Assembly: GCF_000972845.2 (NCBI RefSeq) | Contig: NC_040029.1 | Location: 1,661,192-1,725,191, forward strand | Direction: 5' to 3' | Length of the DNA stretch: 64,000 bases | Source: Larimichthys crocea | Taxonomy: Eukaryota > Chordata > Actinopteri > Sciaenidae | Shown here: positions 25,950 to 38,400 of the stretch, in pieces | Position numbering within the stretch: position 1 is the first letter of the stretch | Layout: each line of letters begins with the position of its first letter | Translations under genes and position numbers: made by a program | The notes under the pieces: generated by a model | Database searches by the model: none | What the model was told of the DNA's origin: nothing | Seen by the model: only the letters and a program-made list of their open reading frames with translations

Positions 25950-26180
25950 TTAACACTTGTTATTACTGTGAAATTACAGATCACATACCCTGTTCTTACT
26001 GTGTAATTAATGATTTGTTCTTATTGCGTAACTGCGGTTCGCCAAATGTTCTTATTGTGTCATTAACATGTATTCTCACTTTGTAATTAAAGTTTATTTT
26101 TACTGTGAAAATTACAGCTCACAAACCTTGTTCCTAATTGTGTAAGTAACACTTGTTCTGACTGTGTAATTCCAATAAAT
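25950..26180. repeat. Degenerate tandem array, about 8 units of 24-33 bp
   Basis: Variants of TGTTCTTACTGTGTAATTAA recur at about 25,957, 25,990, 26,014, 26,047, 26,073, 26,097, 26,130 and 26,154. Each consists of a TGTTCTTA/TTATT head, CTGTGTAA core and a variable tail of 5-13 bases. The units have diverged, so the array is old. Confidence 0.7.
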
Positions 26181-26189
26181 AAACATTTA

Positions 26190-28995
26190 AGTTGAGTTTG
26201 TTCCACCTCCCACTGTATGTTATTTTATTATTTTACTCTATGATGGTTTATGACAATAGAATCTTTAATGGCTGTGCACTTCATAAACTGAAGTTAGTTT
26301 TCTACTCCGGTATAAATGTTCTGAGCTGTACAACGTTCTCCTGCAAACCGAAATAAAGTTCATCATTCGTGTTTTATGTATCTTTATTTATTCTCTTTAT
26401 TTTTGTTGGATCATTTTATCCGATTGCCACAATGACACTTTTATTCTATTTGATCTAACGCTATAAAGAAACACTAAACTGTAGTCAGTCTGGCATGCTG
26501 AGTCCCGTATGCAGCAGGATGAGCCTCAAGTTCTTCATTATTAATATTTGTACCTATTTCTTTGAGCTTCCTGCCTCAAAACAATTGAAACATAACCAAT
26601 ATATTTTATGTTCTCCAGAATCCCTGCAGCATATTGCAACTGTAAGCGTAAAGCACGTTAAAGCTCGTTCTATTGTTCCCCACAGTCTTGTTTTCTTCCA
26701 CTGTACCTACAGTGAAGTAGCAGTGAGTGTTTTATTGGTGCCTGATTGATACTATAAAATCTCACTGTAAGTCTTATAAACTCTTATCACAGTCCATTTA
26801 AATTGGCTGAGCAGTGAGTGAAGGCAGGTGAGTTTGACATGCAAGAAAATATGGAGCGCCGTTCACTCCCACATAGCTCATAATCACATCTTGGAGAGCT
26901 CCTTAACGAAGTGTGCACAATGATTCATAACACGAGTTAATCCACACTCATTGCTGACCATTCCTGGACTTATATATCTCAGCACCGCCATCAGAGTCGA
27001 CGTGTTCGTCAGGCTCGTAATGTCAGTGATCTGAAGCAGGGATTACTGTGCCCCCTCTTGGTTCTAAATCAGCATTGCATTGTCATTCATTACAAGCTTC
27101 ACCAGCAACTCTCTCTCTCTCTCTCTCGGAGAGATTACAGCCCAGCTGGCGTGGTGATCATTAGTAGTGGTTAGACTCGAGCGGTGGTAAAGTCAAACGC
27201 GCCCGTGTCGGGACATTAAAAGTGTGCGTTTGTATAGAATCCGAGAGCAAGAGCGGTGACAAATGAACTGCTGTGATTGTGTCAGTTTGTCACCGCGTTT
27301 GAATTGGAGGCGTCCGCCATTCATCACGGGGAAAGAGCTTCTTCTTTTCTTTTTTTTTTCACCCTCCTCTCAGGATTCAGTGATAAGGGATGAATGAAGA
27401 AAAATGACAGAGAGATAGGGGCTCGTCCGCTATCTATCACAGAGCAACAGGGGCCCCCTGTCTACTGTACGTTCAGGCACCAAACACTGCTTCTAGGTGC
27501 TTGTTTTATATAGTGCTGCCAAGCATCATGAATCAAAGTGGCTTGACTTTGTGGTTTGTGTCAGAAATGTCTCACTATGTCCTTTAACGTACGAGCAAGC
27601 AGTGGATCATGATTTAAAAGGCCGGAGTTTGCTGCAGAGAAGTCTAGAAATGTGATTGATTTCAACGCCGCGCGGCTCGGCTTTAAAACATCTATTTTTT
27701 TCCTGTTGGTTTGTATTTATAGCACATCTTTAAGTCCTTCTTCCCTCAACCAGGGGAGAGCAGGCAGGGAAAAGGAGAAAAAAAAAAAAAAAGAAAAGCC
27801 CAGCCTGTTTGGAGTTTACAGGATCAAAGAAGAGGTAAATATCATTTCCATAACATTTGAACCAGTTAACCACCAGCACAATGCAGATAAACACTACTGT
27901 AAGCGCCTGACAATGCCAATGAGGCAGGAACTCTGTGATTTGCCGCTCCGCCAAAGAGGAGGGAAGCGAGCGCAAACATGGAGGAGGTGAGAGGTCAACT
28001 GTGCTCTCCCTGCATCCCTTTCCAAGCAGCCCCCCCCCTCAAGCGCTGGTGATGTTTTAGGCAACCGTTGCCTCACTTTGGGGGGAGGCCTGATGGATGC
28101 CGTTCCCAAGGTGAGTAGGGAAAGAATAGCATTAAGCTGCAACCACACTGCCTGGGGAGAGCTCCACTGCTTTAGGTGATTCATCTATTGATTATTTCTA
28201 CCCAAGCATGGAGGTGCCATGTAAACACACATATATTAGTAGTCTACAATGCACATGTGCGCCCCCTAACACACATGCAGACGCGGTGGATCGAGCCAAA
28301 GCACGCCTCGGGCCTACTCACTGTTTTATAATCAGATTCCAACTTCTAGCAGCTCGTGGGCATCTTCAAACCACAAGGCAGATGCGGCTGATGGATAACT
28401 AAATAGAGATGAATGAAGAGATGAAGGAATAAATAAATGATAAATGTGCATTACCGCTATTTGTGTGGGCTAGCTATTGTGTTATTGATCTGAACTATTT
28501 TTTTTCTGTGTGTGTGTGTGTGTGCGTGTGGACTCGCAGCAGGCTACAGTACGCTTGCCAAGTCAAATTGTTATGCTTATTCTGTGCTATACAAAAATGT
28601 GTAGATTTTTTTTTTATACAACTGGGTTGATATGAATGTTTAATTTGTGACTTTTTTTTTTTATTATCTTTGTCTAGGACTAAGGCTTTCTGCAGAACTT
28701 TCCTCTGATATGAACTTCTTCCAGAGCTACTTGATGTAAAATGAGTTTTTAAGAGAGCGCCATAACCTGTTGGCATCTTAAACTCGTCCTGGTTTCTCTC
28801 TTCTATTAAAAATCAACCTTTAAAACCTTGGACTGGAGGTCTAATGACCTTGAGTGGCAAACAGTTTGGAACAAGTTAAAATCTAAAAATCCTGATCTCA
28901 AACTTAATATACATAAATCTGAATGATTGTGTCCTGTTGGAGACGAATATCTTCCACTCATGTTCTCCCAAATGACTGCAGTTAATTAATGATCC
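26190..28995. other. Non-coding region up to the duplicated segment
   Basis: No gene recognised. Short CT (about 27,111-27,127), A (about 27,779-27,792) and GT (about 28,507-28,530) tracts are present. The 96-codon minus-strand frame at 27894-28184 shows no family resemblance. Confidence 0.6.
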
Positions 28996-29031
28996 TACAC
29001 GCTAATACATATTTATACTGTCCTACTGTGT

Positions 29032-29041
29032 NNNNNNNNNN
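29032..29041. other. Assembly gap (10 N)
   Basis: Ten consecutive Ns. The base pattern before the gap (ACACGCTAATACATATTTAT, from 28,997) resembles both the sequence right after it and the start of the second copy at 43,457. The two contigs meeting here therefore probably overlap or belong to alternative versions of one locus. Confidence 0.95.
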
Positions 29042-29283
29042 ACACTAATGATTCCTACCCGCTTAATACTATTTATACTGTTTCCTACTTTAGTATATAG
29101 TGAATTCATATGCTCGCGGTCTATACTGTACGTATCTGACCTATAGTGTATTCATATCTAGTTTATTCTTTATATTATGTTGCCAATTAATTACTGTATT
29201 CACACCTGCACTATATCATTGGCTCATAATACTTCATACTGTATGTCTTCGCTAATTACAGCTATACCTGCAATTGCAAACCC

Positions 29284-29314
<31 letters not shown>

Positions 29315-32055
29315 CTAATATAGTATATATATCATATATATATATATATTATATATATATATATATATTATATATGTTATATCTTAGTGTATTCATTTCA
29401 CTTTATTTATATCTTGTTAACATATTTGTTTTATATCTGCACTGTTATTTATACATCCTACATTCTTAAGTGTGTATTCGCTATTCATTTCATTGTCTCT
29501 GTTATTGTACTTTGTGCAGTGACATAAAGTTGAAACCTAATCTAATCAACAATGTCTTTTCAGCCGGTTGTTGCTGCAAACATCAGTTTTTTTAGTTTGT
29601 TGCTTATTTTTTAAATGATTTAAAAACAGTTTTTACTATAGAGCTGTCTAATGCTGCTTTTTTTTGAATATATAACAGTGTTTTCCTGATATTGTTCCGT
29701 CTATGATTAAAGTGGTACATGTTTCTTTTCATTTAGAGGTTTGAGGTGGATGCTGGTTGCGTGGGTGGGGTAAGTTAGAAAAGTTGCCATGGCGGTGGTT
29801 GCAGTGGGATGTTAATGAGTACACGCTGTACAAATGGGGACATCCAAAATTCATGTTCATCCATGCCTATATAATATCCTGCAAACACTCGCAGTTTGTG
29901 TTCATGTCATATAAACAATAGTCCACGTTTGCTCCGGTGTGTATGTTGATGAGTGTCTTGCATTCATACCACGGCCTCCTCATTCATTCGTTTGAACCAG
30001 GAGTGCTCATGCGACTGAAGTGTCCTCCAGGATTTTGAACACCCTGTTTGGTCGCGGTCTCTCTCCGCCCCGTCTCCGTAATCAACGGAACTCTTTGTGT
30101 TTAACGTCTGCTTTTTGTTCATCTGTGCCGATAGCATCTGATGTCACGTGCTGGATCATAAATGTACCATGACAGAGAGCCATTCGTGTTATACTGCATT
30201 ATGAATCCAGCGTTCTTTTGTCTGCCAAATCACGAACATCGCCGCTCGGTGAAATTCAACCTTTCACTGCTAAAAAAAAAAAAAGGATAATGCCAGACTT
30301 GTCACTTACACTGGATATCATGCTTCAGGCAGGAAGGAGCTTCTCTCCAGCATGTGTGTTTCTTTTTCCACAGACTTTTTTTTTTCTTTAAACGTTAGAC
30401 GTGGCTCTCTCCCTTAGGGGCGGGGTAATGTGGCATTCTCCATGACAACGGCAGTGTGACACGGCTGTGCCCTTGAGGGCCGGGCGCCCCCTCTGGGGCG
30501 AGCGCCGCGGAAACACGACAGGGTCACGGTCACCTCCATCATCCACCAGCAACCCGTCCTCTCGGCTCTCTCTCTCTCTTTTTCCTCAGGTGGAGCAAGG
30601 AACGTTAGAGCAAGAGAAGAGAGAGAGGAGAGAGAGGAAAGTCTTGAAGCGAGCCCACTCAGTCCAGGCCTGGCAACGTGGAAGCTTTAGCACAGGCGGG
30701 TTCTGGCTGGGTCTCTACCTCGCCTAGCTCCTTGGCTGTTCCTCCAAGGCCAGGGCTGGATCAATACGTTATAGTAGTGCGGATTCTTGGCACCCAAGTA
30801 TACTATGCAGTATTGCCCTGAGGTATGGCTCCGTTAAGACATAACGTGTGTGCATGTGAGCAAGTGGACTGATTTATTCAGGAAGGTGTTTGAGATGCTT
30901 GCATGAAACTGAAGCTTCCCACAAGGATTTTTTTTTCTCCATTTGTTGCTGGAAATTCTCATATTCCGTTAAATATTGCATGTAGGTTTTTGTTTCTGGG
31001 AAGTCCTTGAAAAAGGGGAGGTGGATTCTCAGACAAGACAGCCTTCAGACAAACATTTTAATATAATTGGAATATCAAAAACATGTCATCAAAGTTCATT
31101 AGTTGCTTCTGGTAATTAGAAAACAATATTTACAGATATTTATTCTCTTGTGATGCGTTCCACAGCTCTCACATGATGGAAAAAAAAAAAAAAGACCTCA
31201 CAGTCAGGAGTTTCATTTTAGATACATGCCTTCTGCCACCTGCTGACTAAAACGCAAAACAGTCTTGCAGGATTTCATGAGTTTTACTGCATTCTTCATG
31301 TATTAATCAGAAAAAATATACACCCTGAGGGCGAAACAAATCAAGCACAAACAAGGTAGTACTGAGGTAGATAATTTCTTTAGTTTTACATAACAAACAA
31401 AAAAGAAAAGCTCTCACGTCAGCGTTCTGTCCGCCTGGCACAATGAAGAAAAAACAGGACATTGTCAGTTCAAACGCTCGTGTCCTCTACATTTGGCTTA
31501 CTCAGCAACAGAAAAATGTTTATGTTAACCTGGAACATAAATGTCCAACGTACAATAGCAAAGAAACAAAAAAAATGGTATAGACTATAGAAACCAGAAG
31601 TCTTTTGTTTAAGTTATCCGGAGGTCGCAAAGTGAATCTGGTGTCCTCAGCCGCGCTCTGATCCTCACCCTAAACAAGGACTTCCATTCAAAGCGTGTTT
31701 GAGGAAGCCGGTCAGGCACCTTCAGCAGAGGCGAGATTAAAAACAGAAAATATTTACGACACGTTTCTCTATAGGCAGGAATTAAAAGGCCTCGCGGCAG
31801 GCGCATCACATGTCCGAAAGAATATACTTGTCATCACGCATTCAACGTGCTGTCAGTGCTAGTTTGTATCAAAGAGGACTAAAAGAAATGCATTATCTAT
31901 TCCCCCTTTTACTTTGTGAGGATTTTCCTTCTATTATTGAATTGAATAATTATGTGTTTCACGTCTGTTGTTGTTTGTCATTTTCTGTCAGTAATGAATG
32001 AGTACTGGAGAGTGTTCTGTAGGTACCCATCTTCCATCCTTGTGAGGCTCAGTGG
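29042..32055. other. Copy 1: region downstream of the cobll1 main exon, no exon found
   Basis: It holds AT microsatellites (about 29,282-29,370), an A/T-rich stretch and a short GC-rich block at 30,460-30,730. The counterpart in copy 2 is 43457-46340. Neither copy shows the WH2-encoding 3' exon expected for cobll1. Confidence 0.5.
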
Positions 32056-32062
32056 TACTCAC

Positions 32063-35000
32063 CGACGTACTGGTATATGGACACGGCGGGGTGGTGGTGA
32101 GGGTGGTAAGTGCAGTGTCCGGGCCCTTTGGTCCTGAGGGCCTACAACTTTACCACCACGCTGGAAGCGAGGACCTTTGCTTACGGCCAATGCTACCGCT
32201 TGTGCAAATTTGGATGGGGCTGCATCATCCTGTCCAGAGCGTTTGGTGTGCAAGCGCCAGACTTCTCAGTAGTAGTGACTTCTCTTACCCTCTTCATGAC
32301 TTCTATATGTCTTCAAAGAAGACAGGTGGAGGAGGGGGAGGGAAGCTGTCTTCGTCTTCCTCTTCTTCTTGTACCTTCCTCCTCAACTTCCCTCTCTCAG
32401 TGCATGAACCACGATGGTCCATATCTGGACTTACAGACTGTTCTACTGGGGCTTTGAGGATTCCTCTGATCCTCTGAGTTGGATCTGGAATCACTGAGAA
32501 GTTTCTCCATCATTGCAGTCTGCGGTGTGCTGCTGGTATCACCTTAGATGCGACTTCAGGTTCATCTCCTCCTCGGTTTTTCGAATATATCCTCCACCAC
32601 GAGGGAGGTGATCCTGGACAATCCTGGTAGTCCAGTCAAGTGGAGCTGAGTGAGATGCCAAGTTCTCCATCACTGCAGTCTGACGGTGCTGCTGGTATCA
32701 CCTCAGATGTGATCTCCGGTCCATCCCTCTTCCTTCGGCTTTCTCATAGTGCCACCGACCTCTGAGGAGGTGATCCTGGACAATCCTGGATATCTATAAT
32801 CAAGTGGAGGTGGAGAGGACCCAGTTCTCCATCACTGCAGTCTGACGGTGGGTTGTTGATATCACCGTCGGATGTGACTTCAGGTTCACCCTTTTCCTTT
32901 TCAAGGGGCTGTCCTGTAACTTCAGCAAGAGGCGAGCCTGGACCAATCCTGGTGGTCTAAATCAAGTGGAGTTGAAAGAGATGCCGTGTGAGTCTCCTGA
33001 GAAGAGGGTTCTGGACTCTGCGGAGGTGTTTCAGTCTCTGATCTGTCCGGAGAACGTGGATCCTGCTTGGTCTCGGTTTGATTCTGCCAGCTGAGGAGGA
33101 AGCTTCACACTCTACTGTTATTGATCTGGAACACCCAAGGTGCGTTCTGGATCGTGGCAGTTTTCTTTCCTTGAGGAACCACTTTGAAAGTGGTTCATTC
33201 CTCTCCTCTGTACAGGATCCTCCCACTCAGGCTCGGTAGGAAGTTGGCTGTTAGAACTGGCTCTGCCCAGAAAACCCCATTTCTGAACCCCTCGTGGACA
33301 TAAAGGTGGGGCCATTACAAAAATTTCGGAATGGAGGTGGTGGAATTCCTCCAAACGTTGACCAGCACTCGTTGGAAACGGAGGACGTCATGACTTTGGC
33401 AAGAGCGCACGGGGCGTCAGATAAGTCTTTCCCTCGGAACGAAGGCAGATACGGATCACGCGCTTCGCAGGAGATGAGGCCAAGATGGACGTGAGGAGGA
33501 GGCGGATGACCGCGGCTTTGTGTGGCTGAGTGGTGATGAAGATGAGGAGAGTGAGTCTGACTCGTGCTTTCTCTCAGCTCTCCACAGTGTTCAGGGAGCT
33601 GGGTCCCTGGAGAACAGGAAAGAACTTAGTAAGATGGGAATTTTTCACAAATTAAAAGGGTCTGAAGAAGTGTTTGGTTTAAAGAAATTTTGCAGACAAA
33701 CCCATTTTTCAATAAGTTAAATTCATTATTCACATTTTATTGTAATAAAAAGGAAACAGATTAATGAAAAATTCCTGGAAATCGTAAAATGTTACATTTC
33801 TGAAAAGCAGAATGTCTAAATGAGTCCAGAAGAGATTCGAGATTAAAAGACTCATAATCAAACATAAATATATTAAAAACATGAACATACAATAGGTAGA
33901 ACTTAAGACAGGACGGAAATAAGCATGGAACATAAAAGCATGATTTTTGGAAACAGAACATTTATCATTTTACAACAAGAATGAAAGAAAGTAAGAATAC
34001 CAAAATAAATGATTCATTTATCAAATACTACGTTCACCTGTCTTCTGATTTGAATTAAAAGGCCCCAACCATTAGTTTAAATCAACCCATTAAAAGGAAA
34101 AACACACAAAGTACAGATTCCACGGAACAATAAAACCCAAATCAAAAGAGGACAAATGATTTAAGTGCATGGGCAACAGTGACACACATCCATAAAGCCA
34201 CTAAAGATGGGACGGAGGAAGAAGAGGCCAACGCAGGGGAGGACGGAGGAGGAAGAATAGGGATGGTGGAAGGAGGAGAGGAAAAGGAGACGACAGCAGC
34301 ACGAGGCAGCCCTCAATCAATCACCCCCCTCAGGTAACCACAGAGTCTGTAAGCAGGGAGGAGAAACAGCTGGCTTTAGGTCGGCGATCTTCAGTCAGAA
34401 ACAGTGAAATCTCAAAAACGTGAAAATGTGATTCTGATCGGAACAGACCACGGTTATGTAAGTGTTGGAGGACACGGATCAGAATGTCATCGTCAACTCC
34501 TTACTGGGAGTTGTTTTTGCAGCCTGATTGATACGACTCAGCCGAGTGTTGCACGAGCGTGGCTAAAAGAAAAAACAAGGGAGTGACCAAGACGCCGACG
34601 CCGCTGGAGGCAATTAGAGCGATAATTAGAGCACTGAACACTTGAAGCGCTTCTTGTGCTTAATAAACCTAAATGATCATTGTCCATTGTCAGTAAAGCA
34701 AGCAAAATCAGTCAAAAGAGCCGTGTACGGAGAGAGAAACCTGAGCCAGGTGTGGTGAAAGCATGTCAGACAGACTATGCATGGGAATGAAAGCTTGGAC
34801 ATGGAGGGATTTATCCTGGAGCAGCTGAAGCCAATATGTTCTATGAACAAGGCTCTCTGGGGTCACTTTAATTGCCCTGAACGGGGGTTTTAATTGTTCT
34901 GACTGATAAAAAAAAGCTGTGTTTTGCGTGGATTTAACTGCTAAATTTTCCATTTGTGCCAGTCGCTTTGACATTTTTTTTATCTTGATTTAACTTCACT

Positions 35001-37330
35001 CTCTCTTGACCTCGCGCGCCGCTTGACTGAAGCCGTAAGGATTTGGTTGACACACGAATCACCCCACTCTAAACCCCTTTGATTGTCCCATGAAATACTG
35101 TAAGGTTCAATTGGGATTATGTTACCCGCATTTCATATCTGCTGCTCGACCACCCATTCACCACTAGATGGCAAATAAAAACAAAAGCGCACCTGGGATC
35201 AGGCTGCATTTGGACGGTCTGAAATTTTTTGTTTTTTTTAAGTGTTGAAACAGGCTAAGAGTTCAATCTTTACCATTAAAATGGGTGCTCCTTAACTTCA
35301 ATGAAGATTTTACCTTTAACCTCAGTGTCCACCTGCAACTCCTGGTTGGTGTTGCACAGGGAGGAGTGGGGCCCTCCGCTTGGTACTCCTTAAGGTGGAT
35401 TCAGCAGATCTTTACAAAAAGACAATGGCATTATTGAGGATGCTGTGAGACCAAAGCCTTATGCCTGTGGTGGAAGTTAAAACCACACGGGAGTTCCTCT
35501 CAGATGACAGTTATAAGGTTTTACTAGGCACGCTCTGGGGACACGCTCATGGGCGGCTGAGGGGCTCGTCTCTTCTTGGGCATATCTGCTGGAGGGGTTT
35601 TCCAAGGGAAACATCCTGCCCGTTCACTTGTTTGTTGAGCCAGGTGAAGCCGGAAGACTCCCTGCCATTCCTACAAGGAGGGAACGTACAGTTTAGTGAC
35701 AAGCAGATTACGTAACCATCATAGCCTGCCACAAGCTGCAACATTACTGTCTACCGTTTCAGGTTTTTCTTCCCTCGTCTGAATAAGCTGAGGAATCCTG
35801 TGTTCTCCTTCTGTTCTTCACCCTCTTTGGCAGGTCTGAAGATGAAAGATTCCGATCAATAAAGGATCTGTAGCAGAAAGAGGGATAAACACGGACACGT
35901 GCATCATTGTATTTGTGTGTTACCTTGTAGAGGAGGTGGCGAGATGACCTTGTTGGCGTGACAGCTGTTTTCAGACAGTGAAACAATGCCATTATCAGAT
36001 CAGACTGCACAGTCTAAAACATATCTTACATAAACAGGTTAGACACGAAATGCCTAATTAACTTCCTCTAGATGACATATGTTGGACGGAGAGCACGAGA
36101 ACACGAACAAAACAAATAAAAACACAAACATGACAAGCATTGTGGTGCCAATTTGGTAAAAAAATGTATGTGGTTTAAGAATGGCAGCGTTGTATTCTTG
36201 GGTTGGTCTTGAACCTCAGCTGTGTCTTTGGCGAAAAGCTCCTCAGGCCGTGTTCATTTAAAACGTCTGGTCAGGTTCAGGGCTCTTTGGAATGATAGTC
36301 TCTCAATAAAGATGGTTGTTTTTTCATGATGAGTTATGGTTAAAACTCACACTTGTCATCAAACCCACCGGCAGCCAGCATCTAGGCCAGCAGGACGGCC
36401 ACTCTGGGGGATTCACTCGCACCACGGTCTGTATGGTAGACTGTTATGTGTAGTTTTCACCCAGACTTAAGACGTCCTGCAAGGAGGAGATAAATGTTCG
36501 TAGCGTACCATTGGTATGTCTTCTTCCAGTAGTTATGTATATACTTGTGAAGAGAAACACTTTTCTTTGTACCTCAGGCATGTACGCCTCCTTTTCTTTT
36601 CCTCCAAACTTCGGGCTTCAGCACGATCTTTCTTTCCGCTTTCTAGTGATCGGCCACAGAAATAGGAGAGTTCGGTTGGTTTTGAAGGCCCAATGTTGTT
36701 CCTGTGGGGCGAAAGAACGACCCTCGGCCCGTACGGTGTTGTTTGGTTTGTAGTCGGATGAATTCAGGTTTTGGTAGCTGCACAGAGGGGTCACCAGTAG
36801 CCATCACGGGTGGGTTTCTTACTGTTGCGTTGATTCAAGGAGAAAGAAACAAAATAAATAACATGTCTTATTGTAATGTGATCAAAGAGCATCGCGGGTT
36901 CTCAGCAAACATGCAAAAATCTCTCATGCATACAAAAAAAAAATACAGGAGTTTCTTTAGGAACAACAGAGATCTGAACATCCAAAGTCACTGCGAGCTG
37001 AGACCAGAGACCCAGGTTTAAAGGGCACTCCAGCCAAGATAAAACATCAAGATACCCCTGATTTTTATCCCTTAGTATGGCTCCAAAAACACTTGGATCC
37101 AACATTTCGTGTATATGCAGTCTAAAACTAGGCAGGGACCAGGCACGGTTTTTTTATAATATGAACCTAACTTCCATGCACTTGTGTGTTCTTCTCCAGC
37201 CCCCCTGGCAGAACCACGGACGACAGTGTTCTCTTTCCAACGGATTCTCCTGCTCATCCATCAGAGGGAACCTCAAGGAAAACTCCTGTCCAATGTTGAT
37301 GCCTGTTTCCGGAGGTCAGGTGAATTTCTC
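32063..37330 (-). pseudogene. Frameshifted copy of cobll1 exons
   Basis: All seven exons of the intact copy can be traced here: about 37330-37171, 36821-36573, 36476-36195, 35835-35752, 35670-35488, 35411-35314 and 33606-32063. Lengths differ from copy 2 by amounts that are not multiples of three (1544 against 1524, 98 against 100, 249 against 202), so no exon group can be read through. Peptide stretches such as KFAQAVALAV, RFQRGGKVVGPQD and LNKQVNGQDVS survive between frameshifts. Two splice sites are altered: the donor after the first exon reads TT instead of GT, and the acceptor before the exon at 35411 reads AA instead of AG. It is either a decayed duplicate or error-rich sequence of the same locus. 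Confidence 0.75.
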
Positions 37331-38199
37331 TGCGAGAAGAAATATTTCGTAGGTTATATTAAGGAGTGATTGCCACACCCTCACCCGATGAGCCGACGCT
37401 CTTACAATCGCTCGAAACAATTTCAAGAATGCAGATCTGAAGGACTTGGGCTGTTAACTCGGCATTGGGTTATTCACTGTCCTGCAATTAAGACTTTGTA
37501 TGGCCGGTTTAAAATGTCAGACAAAATAACAGAGAACGCACGGACAGAATTCACCTGAGACACAAAGGTAAGTAAGTCAACTTTACTGTCCCATGCTGCC
37601 ATATGTACAGACATAGAAAATGAAATAGCGTTTCCCCTCGTATACCTGGGTGCAAACAGCAAAAGGACATGAACAAAAAATATAATATATACAAGTTTCT
37701 AAGAAAACATATGGACAATCTAAAAGATTAAAGTAATGTTATGTCCAACTCAGACAGTTGCAAAAATTCATATATAGAAGAAAACAGCTGCATTCAATTC
37801 CAACTGAAAAAGTTTAAATTTTTCTCAATCACATCAAGGTTGTACCTAATAGCCTCTTCCTCAGTGGTCGACACATCACAGTCCAAATCCAATACACCAC
37901 TACTTCGCACAGAACAAACCTCTCAAAGCGACTTCAAACCTGAATCATGCAGGCACTTAATATGAACGTTTGCCGCTCCTTCCAACACCAACCGACCCCC
38001 CCCTCCAGGAATTCCACCCACCCTCTGTCTCCACCTTTGCGCCCCGGTCTCGTGGTTCTTGAACGTCCCAAGGAACAGGCTCTTTTATTAAACAGTTTGA
38101 TTCAAAGTTCAGCGCCCTCGAGGGCGCTCGGCGGAGCGTGACGACAAACACAACGCAGCTGCGCGGTCTTGTCATCAACCAACCACACGTGCCAATAGA

Positions 38200-38310
38200 T
38201 CTATATAGTATATATCTTAATGACTATATAATAGATATATATATAGTATATAGTATATCTATATATAATGTATAATTTGTTATATAGACAACATACCAAT
38301 TATCAACAAT

Positions 38311-38355
<45 letters not shown>

Positions 38356-38400
38356 CCACACAACAATTATCAAAATTCAATATATATATATATATATATT
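38200..38400. repeat. AT-rich (TA)n cluster, copy 1
   Basis: Several TA tracts with short spacers of the CAACAATTATCAA type. The matching cluster in copy 2 is at about 52,355-52,585 with different tract lengths. Confidence 0.8.

Noticed and set aside
28981..29060. Duplicated sequence either side of the N gap as a target-site duplication
   Set aside because: The similarity continues for 14 kb, so it is the start of the large duplicated segment rather than an insertion-site duplication.
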